Assembly: GCA_005884335.1 (NCBI GenBank)
Contig: VBCJ01000052.1
Location: forward strand, 1 to 9,610
From: Betaproteobacteria bacterium
GTDB taxonomy: Bacteria > Pseudomonadota > Gammaproteobacteria > Burkholderiales > SG8-39
DNA length: 9,610 nt
Reading direction: 5' to 3'
Below are positions 1-6,559 of the stretch, piece after piece. The notes under the pieces were generated by a model. That model saw nothing but the letters and a program-made list of their open reading frames with translations. It was not told the origin of the DNA and did not search any database. Made by a program: the position numbers and the translations under genes. Every line of letters starts with the position of its first letter. Within the stretch, counting starts at the first letter, position 1.

Positions 1-1103
1 TCCTCGGCCATCTGTTTGAGCGCGGGGATGCGCTCGCCGACATTTTGCCGGAACCGTTCAAGGGCGGCTCGGCGCTGAGCGAGCGCGTCCACCAAGCGCC
101 GCAGCTCCACGTCAGTCTCCGATTCGATCGCCTCACGGCGTCTCTGCGCGGCGCGAAGATCCGCGGCGGCCTTGGCAATCAGGCCGCGCCGAGCGTCGGA
201 CAACGGAATCTCGGTGGACAGGCCGACAAAATTGGCGGCACCGAACGGATCGCCGGTCCATGTCCTGCCCAGGCTGAGCACCGGCACCGGCCAACGTTCG
301 CGCTCGGTGCGCTTGAGCGCTGCCTGCGCCGCTTCTTCCTCGCGACGCGCCGCGATGATTTGCGGGTTACTTGATATCAAGGACTCTCGCCACTCGGCGA
401 CGCTGGTCGACAGTCCGGCGGGTGTAGGGATGCCGATCGCAGTAGGCCGCCAACCCGACGCGCCAAGCAGCGCCGCCAACCCCGCCGATCTGTCGGAGAG
501 CTCGGCGCGCGCATCCGCGAGTCGTGCATTCATCCCGGCAAGTTCGACCTCAACCCGCGTGAGGTCATAGCGGCTTGCCGCGCCGCTGTCCAGTCGCCCG
601 GAGACGATCGCGGCGACGCGCTTTATTTCGGCGACCGACTCGTCAAGCATCGAAGCTTTTTCCTGAGCGGCCTGAAGCCCGACAAAGAGGTCCGCGGCGC
701 GCAGCGCGAGCTCGTTTCCAGTCAGCCCGACGCGGGCTCGGGCTGCCAGCAATCCCTGCTCCGCGGCTTCGATTCGCGCGCCGCGCTGACCGCCAATCAA
801 CAGCGGCAAATCCACAGTCGTCTGCTGCTGCTGGCTGCCATTGAACTGGGTTCTCGCTCCTCCCGATGGAGTGAAACGCCCGTAGGAGACCGTGGGATTG
901 GGCAGCGCCCCGGCGGTAATTCGTTCCGCCTCTGCTGTGTCGATTGCCGTTTGTTCGACAGCGAGCCGGGGACTGCGCTCCGTCACCAGACGCAGCAGGA
1001 TCGGCAGCGTCAGGCGTTCGGGAAGCGCCGATGCCGGTTCCTGTGCCCGGACGGATGCTGTCGACATCGCCGAGACAGCCAAGAGTATCGCGATCCTGCT
1101 CAT
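1..1103 (-). CDS. CzcC/TolC-like outer-membrane efflux protein (3' end cut off)
   Basis: This is the outer-membrane channel of a tripartite RND efflux system. It would form a trimeric beta-barrel plus periplasmic tunnel that docks on the adaptor and pump encoded just upstream. My own minus-strand translation from the ATG at 1103 stays open for 367 codons to the window edge. It starts MSRIAILLAVSAM and has a classical signal peptide with likely cleavage after V-R-A20 before QE; there is no lipobox. Family marks are a 'PNPTVSYGRF' segment near residue 70, a long Ala/Glu/Arg-rich helical hairpin around 105-215, and a second similar repeat from about 240 onward, as expected for two OEP repeats. 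Family members are usually about 410-430 residues, so roughly 50 C-terminal residues are missing. The start overlaps the pump stop as ATGA, with an AGAGG ribosome site at 1111-1115, 7 bases away. The short (CAG)n run gives SQQQQT near residue 90. Membership is clear; the substrate is inferred only from the neighbours. Confidence 0.88.
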   Translation of the reverse strand, partial: MSRIAILLAVSAMSTASVRAQEPASALPERLTLPILLRLVTERSPRLAVEQTAIDTAEAERITAGALPNPTVSYGRFTPSGGARTQFNGSQQQQTTVDLPLLIGGQRGARIEAAEQGLLAARARVGLTGNELALRAADLFVGLQAAQEKASMLDESVAEIKRVAAIVSGRLDSGAASRYDLTRVEVELAGMNARLADARAELSDRSAGLAALLGASGWRPTAIGIPTPAGLSTSVAEWRESLISSNPQIIAARREEEAAQAALKRTERERWPVPVLSLGRTWTGDPFGAANFVGLSTEIPLSDARRGLIAKAAADLRAAQRRREAIESETDVELRRLVDALAQRRAALERFRQNVGERIPALKQMAE

Positions 1104-4100
1104 GGCCTGGCCTCTAGTAGCTCGTCCTCTTCCTCTGGCTTCGTCAAACGCCGCGGGGTGATGTAGCTGTAAATTATCGGCAGCAGCCACAGCGCGATTG
1201 CCAGTGTGGTCAGCATCCCGCCCACGACCACCAGAGCGAAAGGCCGCTGCGTCTCGCTGCCCACTCCGGAACCCAACGCCATCGGCAGCAGCCCGACGAG
1301 GGCGAGCAGTGATGCCATAAGTACCGGTCGCAGCCGCTCGCTCGCGCCTTCGATCAATGCCGGCCATAGCTCCTCACCGCTTCGCCGCCGTGCTTCCGCT
1401 GCGCTCAGCACCAAGAGGCCCATCAGCGACACCTGACCGAGCAGCGCGATGAAACCCACCGCCGCGCTCACCGACAGAGGCACCCCGGCCGCCAGCAGCG
1501 CAAAGGCGCCCCCGGTCAGGGCGAACGGGACGGTCAGCAGGATGGCGAGAGCGCTGCGTCCCGAGTTCATAGCCGCATACAGGAGGCCGAGCACGGCGAG
1601 CACCGCCAGCGGAACCACGATCTTGAGCCGGGCGAGCGCGCGCTGCTGGTTTTCGAACTCGCCGCCCCAGACGAAGTAATACCCTTCGGGCGCCGGCACG
1701 CTGCGCTTTACAGCGGCGATGGCGTCCTTCACCACCGATCCCATGTCTCGCCCCTCGATGTTGAACTTCAAGGCGAGGTAGCGGCTGTTGCCTTCCCGGT
1801 TGATCGACGCCACGCCGTTGGCGACCTGGATCGTAGCGAGATCGCGCAGAGGCACGCGCGCGCCGGACGCGGCGGTGAGTGTGACCGCGCCTATCCTTTC
1901 GGTGTCGTCGCGGATGTCGAGCGGCAGCATCAGCCGCACCGGCACCGGGCGCTCTCCCTCCCACATCGTAGTCGTGACGCGCCCGGCCAGGGCGGTTTCC
2001 AGAGTGCGCTGCGCGTCCTCCATCGTAATGCCTGCACGAGCGAGCGCCTGCCGGTCGAAGCGCACCTGCAACTGCGGCGTCGAAGCGTCCCGGTAGAGGT
2101 CGAGATCAACGATGCCGGGCAATGCCTTGAGCGCCTCCTTGGCCTGTTCCAACGTAGCCCGCATTCGCTTCAGATCGGGACCGAAAACCTTCAGCACCAC
2201 CTTGCCGCGCACGCCGCTGACCGCTTCCTCGACGTTGTCCTTCATCGGTTGCGAGAAGTTGTAGCGCACACCCGGGATTTCGGTCAAAGAGTCGCGCATT
2301 TCGTCTATCAGGCGCGTTTTGTCGTAGCCCGAACGCCATTCGCGCACCGGTTTCAGACGTATGAAGGTTTCGCTCATGTTGACGCCTTCGTTGTCGGTGC
2401 CGTCCTCGGGCCGTCCCTGCTCGCTCAGGGTTTTGCTTACCTCGGGGAACGCGAGGATCCGCCGCCGCACTTCGAGAAGAATGTCCTGCCCTTTTTCCAG
2501 CGCGATGCTCGGCGGCATCTCGACGAACAACTGTATGTCGCCTTCATCCAACTCGGGCAGGAACTCGGTGCCGAGACGCGTGAACGTCAACACCGCCAGC
2601 GCCGGCAGGACAAACGCCGCGGCGAGAACCTTCCCCCTGCGCTCGAGCAGCCATGACAAGGATCGCCGATAGCGCGCGCGCAGCCGTTCGACCCAGGGCG
2701 GCTCCTCGAGCTTGGCGTGCCGCGGTCGGAACAGGGCCGCGCACAGGGCCGGCACCAAGGTGAGGGCGAACACCAAAGCACCGATCAGGGCAAAGGAGTA
2801 AGTGAGCGCCAGAGGCCGGAAAATGCGTCCCTCGACCGATTGCAGCGTAAATACCGGCATCAACGCGGCGATGATGATCAGCATTGCGTACAGCGTGGGG
2901 CGCCCCACGTCCACCGCTGAACGCACCACCAGCCGCAGCACGTCGCGCCGATCGGTGGGGCGATCTTGGCGCAGCGCATGGATAACGTTCTCGACAAGCA
3001 CCACGGCGCCGTCGACCAGAATGCCGAAATCGATGGCGCCCATCGAGATCAGGTTGGCCGGGAGGCCCAGCGCGTAAAGGCCGAGGAAGGCCACCAGCAG
3101 GGAGAGCGGTATCACTACGGCGACCGCCGCTGAGCCTACTACGCTGCGCAGGAACAGCCATACCACGCCCACCACCAGAACGAACCCGCTCAGGAGATTC
3201 TTGTGGACCGTGGAGAGCGTCAGCCCCACGAGGTCGCTGCGGTCGTAGTAAATTTCGATGCGCATGCCCTTGGGCAGGATGGTCTCGTTCAGCTCGCGCA
3301 CCTTGTCGTGGACGCCGTCCAGCACCAGCGAAGGATTCTGGCCACGCCGCATCCACACGAAGCCTTCGATGCCTTCCTTTTCCAGGCCGACGCCCACGGT
3401 GCCGCGCCGCGGCGTGAAAGACTGCACCACATTGGAAACGTCGCCCAGCGTCACCGCAGTCCCGTCCTTGCTCTTGAGCAGGATGCGCTTGATGTCCTCG
3501 GCTGACTCGAGGAAGCCGATGCCGCGTACCGTGAGTTCCTGATCGCCGTGCCGCAGGAAGCCGCCGCCGACGTTCAGGTTGGATTTTGCGATCGCCTGTT
3601 CGAGATCGCCCAAGGTCAAGCCCAGGGCGAACAGGCGCGCGGGGTCGGCTTCGACGTGTATCTCCTTGAGATAGCCTCCGAAGGGCACGATGTCGGCCAC
3701 GCCCGGCACCTGGCGCAGGACGCGCACGATGTTCCATTGCATTTCAGAGCGCAACTGATAGAGATCGTGGCGGTCGCTCGTGACACGGAACTGGTACACC
3801 TCCCCCAGGGGCGTGGCTTCCGGCGCAATCTCCGGAGTCACGCCCTGGGGAAGATCGGCGGCAGCGGCCCGTTGCAAGACCACGGTTCGAGCCGGGAAGC
3901 TGGCCGTGTCGTCCGAGAACGTCAAGGTGATCAGCGACAGGCCGAACAGGCTCTCGCTGCGCATCAAGGTCATCCCCGGCGTGCCGTTCAGCTCGCGCTC
4001 CAGCGGCACCGTGACGCGCCGCTCGATCTCCTCCGGCGCATTGCCGGGGAGCTGGGTGATGACCGTGACTTGGGTGTTGGTGACGTCCGGGTAGGCCTCG

Positions 4101-4207
4101 ATGGGCGTGTCGAGGTAGGCGCGCAGTCCAAAGGCCGCGACCACCAAGGTGGCAAACAACGCCGCAACCCGGCGGTGAACGCAGGTTTCGATGAGGAGGC
4201 GGAGCAT
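1100..4207 (-). CDS. czcA: CzcA-family HME-RND heavy-metal efflux pump, inner membrane
   Basis: A proton-driven trimeric pump that takes metal ions from the periplasm or cytoplasm and passes them to the outer-membrane channel. At 1035 residues it is full length for HME-RND pumps. TM1 lies at about 12-30. The first porter region covers about 35-335, TM2-6 about 338-490, the second porter region about 550-860, and the last helices about 862-1015. The TM4 motif DFGILVDGAVVLVEN (residues 393-407) holds D393, D399 and E406, matching D402/D408/E415 of Cupriavidus CzcA. That is the proton-relay signature of divalent-cation (Zn/Co/Cd/Ni) pumps, not the Cu/Ag CusA type, which has A instead of the first D. 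A late helix reads GQVSLMGLL (924-932) where many family members have GVAVLNG. The tail is acidic (EEEDELLE). Start: ATG 2 bases after the adaptor stop with no good Shine-Dalgarno, so translational coupling is likely. The exact metal cannot be read from sequence; the gene symbol is a family-level name. Confidence 0.93.
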   Translation of the reverse strand: MLRLLIETCVHRRVAALFATLVVAAFGLRAYLDTPIEAYPDVTNTQVTVITQLPGNAPEEIERRVTVPLERELNGTPGMTLMRSESLFGLSLITLTFSDDTASFPARTVVLQRAAAADLPQGVTPEIAPEATPLGEVYQFRVTSDRHDLYQLRSEMQWNIVRVLRQVPGVADIVPFGGYLKEIHVEADPARLFALGLTLGDLEQAIAKSNLNVGGGFLRHGDQELTVRGIGFLESAEDIKRILLKSKDGTAVTLGDVSNVVQSFTPRRGTVGVGLEKEGIEGFVWMRRGQNPSLVLDGVHDKVRELNETILPKGMRIEIYYDRSDLVGLTLSTVHKNLLSGFVLVVGVVWLFLRSVVGSAAVAVVIPLSLLVAFLGLYALGLPANLISMGAIDFGILVDGAVVLVENVIHALRQDRPTDRRDVLRLVVRSAVDVGRPTLYAMLIIIAALMPVFTLQSVEGRIFRPLALTYSFALIGALVFALTLVPALCAALFRPRHAKLEEPPWVERLRARYRRSLSWLLERRGKVLAAAFVLPALAVLTFTRLGTEFLPELDEGDIQLFVEMPPSIALEKGQDILLEVRRRILAFPEVSKTLSEQGRPEDGTDNEGVNMSETFIRLKPVREWRSGYDKTRLIDEMRDSLTEIPGVRYNFSQPMKDNVEEAVSGVRGKVVLKVFGPDLKRMRATLEQAKEALKALPGIVDLDLYRDASTPQLQVRFDRQALARAGITMEDAQRTLETALAGRVTTTMWEGERPVPVRLMLPLDIRDDTERIGAVTLTAASGARVPLRDLATIQVANGVASINREGNSRYLALKFNIEGRDMGSVVKDAIAAVKRSVPAPEGYYFVWGGEFENQQRALARLKIVVPLAVLAVLGLLYAAMNSGRSALAILLTVPFALTGGAFALLAAGVPLSVSAAVGFIALLGQVSLMGLLVLSAAEARRRSGEELWPALIEGASERLRPVLMASLLALVGLLPMALGSGVGSETQRPFALVVVGGMLTTLAIALWLLPIIYSYITPRRLTKPEEEDELLEARP

Positions 4208-4209
4208 GA

Positions 4210-5328
4210 TCAGAGCAGCTGCTCTGCCTGGGTATCGAGCAGCAAGGCGCCACGCACCACCACCCTTTCGCCCGCCGTGAGCCCCTGCAGAATCACCACC
4301 CGACCGTCCTGGTTGCGGCCCGTCTCTACGTCGCGGGCCTCGAAGCTGCCGTCCTCTCGCTCCACGTAGACCACGCGGCGTTTTCCGTCCTTGATCAGCA
4401 CGGCCGAGACCGGGACCAAGACGTCCGCCTTGGCGCCCACGCGCAGGCCAATCTGGGCTAGCATGCCGGCCCGCAAGCCATCGATGCGCTTGGAAAGCGC
4501 CAGATACACCTGGCTGCGACGCGATTCCGGATCCACACGAGGGTTGAAATTCTCGACCCGTGCTGCAACACGGGCGGCGAGCGCCGGCAGTTCCACGTCC
4601 GCTTCCTGGCCGACGGCAATTCGGCGCAAATCGCTTTCCGGAACCTGCGCGACCACCTGCAGACGGGTCGGATCACCGAGCTCCAATAACGCTTCGCCGC
4701 CAGGCGCGACCGTGGCGCCGATCGCGGTGCGAATCGTTATCACCACACCGTCCGCGGGTGCTCGAACGGTAACCCGTATCCCTTGACCGGATCCGATCAA
4801 GTCCGCGGCGTTCCGCGCCCGCTCATATTCCGCGCGCGCTTCCTTCAGCCGCGCTTCGGCTTCCTGTCGCTCGAACTCCAGGCCGACGCCTTTTTCCACC
4901 ATCTCGACCTGGCGCCTGAAGACGCTCTCGGCGCTGCCCAGCCTCGTGGCTGCCTGATCGAGCGTAGCGCGCGCGGTTCCCGCGTCGGCGCTTTCGATGG
5001 TTAAGAGCTCCGTCCCGGCCTTGACTACTTGTCCGGCCTGAACCAGCACGGCAACGACGCGCCCCGCCGTCGTGGCTCCGATAGCGGATTGTGCCTGCGG
5101 ACGGAACGTCACGCGACCCGGCAACGCGAGCACATCGACGGCCTGGGAAACGGCGACGGCCTCGATGGAGAGATACTGCTTCTGGGCGTCCGCTATCTGC
5201 GCCGAGCGGACGCCGGGATCACGAGAAGTCTTGGACGCGGGCGCAGTGACGGCTGTCGCCCCCTTCTCGCATCCAGCCACCAGCGCTGAAATCCCGATCA
5301 GCGCAATAAGAAAATCCGTTCGATTCAT
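4210..5328 (-). CDS. czcB: CzcB-like RND periplasmic adaptor lipoprotein
   Basis: Membrane-fusion protein that would bridge the inner-membrane pump and the outer-membrane channel. The 372-residue product starts MNRTDFLIALIGISALVAGC: a lipoprotein signal peptide with lipobox LVAG-C20, so it is probably lipid-anchored and periplasmic. Next comes the first lipoyl half (about 80-112, 'TAGRVVAVLVQAGQVVKAG'). A helical hairpin rich in Ala, Glu and Arg spans about 115-178. The second lipoyl half is at about 185-218 ('VRAPADGVV'), and the beta-barrel plus membrane-proximal domain fill 222-372 (VPVSAV at 305-310, GLTAGERVVVRG at 349-360). It is shorter than Cupriavidus CzcB and lacks a His-rich N-terminal metal-binding segment. 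An in-frame TAA 5 codons upstream of ATG 5328 fixes the start to this ATG or a later codon. The ribosome site is weak (AAGG about 12 bases upstream). First gene of the operon; the pump follows after 2 bases. Adaptor assignment is firm, metal specificity is inferred. Confidence 0.9.
   Translation of the reverse strand: MNRTDFLIALIGISALVAGCEKGATAVTAPASKTSRDPGVRSAQIADAQKQYLSIEAVAVSQAVDVLALPGRVTFRPQAQSAIGATTAGRVVAVLVQAGQVVKAGTELLTIESADAGTARATLDQAATRLGSAESVFRRQVEMVEKGVGLEFERQEAEARLKEARAEYERARNAADLIGSGQGIRVTVRAPADGVVITIRTAIGATVAPGGEALLELGDPTRLQVVAQVPESDLRRIAVGQEADVELPALAARVAARVENFNPRVDPESRRSQVYLALSKRIDGLRAGMLAQIGLRVGAKADVLVPVSAVLIKDGKRRVVYVEREDGSFEARDVETGRNQDGRVVILQGLTAGERVVVRGALLLDTQAEQLL
4211..4226. 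repeat. Perfect 16-bp palindrome at the czcB/czcA junction
   Basis: The bases CAGAGCAGCTGCTCTG equal their own reverse complement. They cover the last codons of czcB (A-E-Q-L-L-stop) and end 3 bases before the czcA start codon. In mRNA this could fold as a 6-bp stem with an AGCU loop across the place where a czcA ribosome site would be. A regulatory role is inference only; it may be a by-product of codon choice. Confidence 0.5.
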
Positions 5329-5379
5329 ACCCGATAAACCTTAGTTTCCTCATAGACTCCGGTTTCCCGCTCGAAGCAC

Positions 5380-5401
5380 GCACGAGGACCCGTATTCGTG
5401 C
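5380..5401. promoter_or_regulatory. Inverted repeat upstream of czcB (candidate operator or leader hairpin)
   Basis: Arms GCACGA (5380-5385) and TCGTGC (5396-5401) are exact reverse complements separated by 10 bases, giving 22 bp in total. On the czcB-sense strand an outer U-G pair could extend the stem to seven. The repeat lies 52 bases upstream of the czcB start, and just downstream of the transcript start expected from the TAAAAT box. Spacing of about two helical turns would suit a dimeric repressor. No regulator gene is visible to pair it with. Confidence 0.35.
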
Positions 5402-5418
5402 AAACATGCGAGGGCGCG

Positions 5419-5424
5419 ATTTTA
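5419..5424 (-). promoter_or_regulatory. Candidate -10 box (TAAAAT) directing transcription toward czcB
   Basis: On the minus strand the bases read TAAAAT, five of six matches to TATAAT, followed by a GC-rich discriminator (CGCGCCC). No good TTGACA lies 16-19 bases upstream, so the promoter may be weak or activator-dependent. It would start RNA near 5411 and give a czcB leader of about 83 bases. It may equally be a relic of a different gene's promoter (see findings). Confidence 0.35.
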
Positions 5425-5460
5425 GAGGAACATGCTGACTGCCGGCTGACACGACGGTCC

Positions 5461-5466
5461 GAGGAG
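5461..5466 (+). promoter_or_regulatory. Ribosome binding site of tsaD
   Basis: GAGGAG lies 11 bases before the ATG at 5478. The spacing is slightly long, but this is the only purine-rich Shine-Dalgarno match near the start, and it agrees with the canonical MLVLGIETSCDETG amino terminus. No convincing sigma-70 promoter for tsaD was seen between 5329 and 5460. Confidence 0.5.
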
Positions 5467-5477
5467 CGCTGAAAATC

Positions 5478-6509
5478 ATGCTTGTCCTGGGCATCGAGAC
5501 CTCCTGCGACGAAACCGGGGTGGCCGTCTACGACAGCGGCCGCGGCCTGCTCGCTCACGCACTTCATTCGCAGGTGGCGCTGCACGACGCGTACGGCGGC
5601 GTCGTGCCGGAGCTCGCGTCTCGGGACCACATTCGGCGTCTGCTCCCTCTCGTCCGCGAAGTCCTGCACAAAGCCGGTGCCAAGGAGTCGGACCTGGAGG
5701 CGGTCGCGTACACCCAGGGCCCCGGCCTCGCAGGAGCGCTGCTCGTGGGCGCCGCCGTCGCGAACAGCCTCGCGTTCGGCCTCGGAGTCCGGGCGATCGG
5801 CGTGCATCATCTCGAGGGGCATCTGCTTTCGCCTCTGCTCGAAAAAAAAGCACCGTCGTTCCCGTTTGTCGCGCTGCTGGTTTCGGGGGGCCACACTCAA
5901 CTCATGCGCGTGGCAGGCGTCGGCCACTACGAAATGCTGGGCGAAACCCTCGACGACGCCGCCGGGGAAGCCTTCGACAAGACTGCAAAATTGATCGGGC
6001 TCGGCTACCCCGGGGGACCCGCGCTCGCCAAGCTCGCCGAGCGCGGCCGAGCCGACCGCTTCGCGTTTCCGCGCCCTATGCTCGAGCAACTGGAAAAAAG
6101 TGGCGATCTCAACTTCAGCTTCAGCGGACTGAAGACGGCGGTCGTTGTGCTCACGCGTACGCGCGCGCTCGACGAGCAGACGCGCTCCGATGTAGCGGCC
6201 GCGTTTCAGGAGGCAGTGGCCGACGTCCTCGTTGCGAAATCGCTCGCGGCGCTGCGCAGAACAGGCTTGAGCCGGCTCGTCGTAGCGGGGGGCGTCGGCG
6301 CCAACGTGCGGCTGCGCGCCTTGCTCGACGCCGCCGCGTCGCGCGACAAATTCAGCGTGTTCTACCCGGCGATGGAATTCTGTACCGACAACGGCGCGAT
6401 GATCGCGCTGGCAGGATGCTTGCGATTGAAGATCGCCAAGACCGCTCGGGCGCTTCCGCTCGGATTCACAGTCAGGCCGCGCTGGGCCCTGGCAGACGTA
6501 GCGGCCTGA
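5478..6509 (+). CDS. tsaD: tRNA N6-threonylcarbamoyladenosine synthase subunit TsaD
   Basis: Transfers the threonylcarbamoyl group from TC-AMP to A37 of ANN-decoding tRNAs in the cytoplasm, working with TsaB and TsaE; TsaC makes the TC-AMP. The 343-residue product has the usual bacterial length. Motifs in order: GIETSCDET at 5-13, the metal-binding HHLEGH at 110-115 (H111 and H115 match the E. coli ligands), VSGGHTQL at 135-142 (ASKHA nucleotide fold), NFSFSGLKT at 212-220, VAGGVGANVRLR at 269-280, and CTDNGAM at 302-308 with D304 as the third metal ligand. The start is fixed by the conserved N-terminus and a GAGGAG ribosome site. It diverges from the efflux operon and converges on plsY. A run of eight A bases at 5842-5849 (codons E122-K123-K124) is unusual for this GC-rich gene but keeps the frame intact. 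The other three t6A genes are not in the window. Confidence 0.98.
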   Translation: MLVLGIETSCDETGVAVYDSGRGLLAHALHSQVALHDAYGGVVPELASRDHIRRLLPLVREVLHKAGAKESDLEAVAYTQGPGLAGALLVGAAVANSLAFGLGVRAIGVHHLEGHLLSPLLEKKAPSFPFVALLVSGGHTQLMRVAGVGHYEMLGETLDDAAGEAFDKTAKLIGLGYPGGPALAKLAERGRADRFAFPRPMLEQLEKSGDLNFSFSGLKTAVVVLTRTRALDEQTRSDVAAAFQEAVADVLVAKSLAALRRTGLSRLVVAGGVGANVRLRALLDAAASRDKFSVFYPAMEFCTDNGAMIALAGCLRLKIAKTARALPLGFTVRPRWALADVAA

Positions 6510-6520
6510 ACGGAGGGGGT

Positions 6521-6547
6521 AACGGGGAAACCGTGGGTTCCCCCGTT
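6521..6547. terminator. Strong stem-loop between convergent tsaD and plsY
   Basis: AACGGGGAAACC (6521-6532) pairs with GGTTCCCCCGTT (6536-6547) around a GTG loop: 12 positions with a single mismatch. It starts 11 bases after the tsaD stop and ends 12 bases before the plsY stop, so it could serve both strands. Neither side has a T-tract, so it is not a textbook intrinsic terminator. It may act as a bidirectional RNA 3'-end stabiliser or a partial terminator. Confidence 0.5.
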
Positions 6548-6559
6548 CGTATCAGCCCC

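Noticed and set aside
45..844. Several plus-strand frames near the left edge
   Set aside because: They lie opposite the outer-membrane channel gene, which reads cleanly on the minus strand to the window edge.
2544..3737. 397-codon minus-strand frame inside czcA
   Set aside because: Alternative frame of the pump gene; Arg/Gly/Ala-rich product without family features.
3548..4369. 273-codon plus-strand frame antisense to czcA and the end of czcB
   Set aside because: Antisense shadow with low-complexity composition and no ribosome site considered credible.
5329..5400. MerR-type operator with long promoter spacer for czcB
   Set aside because: No TTGAC and TATAAT pair separated by 19-20 bases around a dyad could be found, and no merR-like gene is present.
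5325..6089. 254-codon minus-strand frame antisense to tsaD, ending at the czcB start
   Set aside because: Overlaps a certain tsaD gene and shows no domain; its extent follows from tsaD codon bias.
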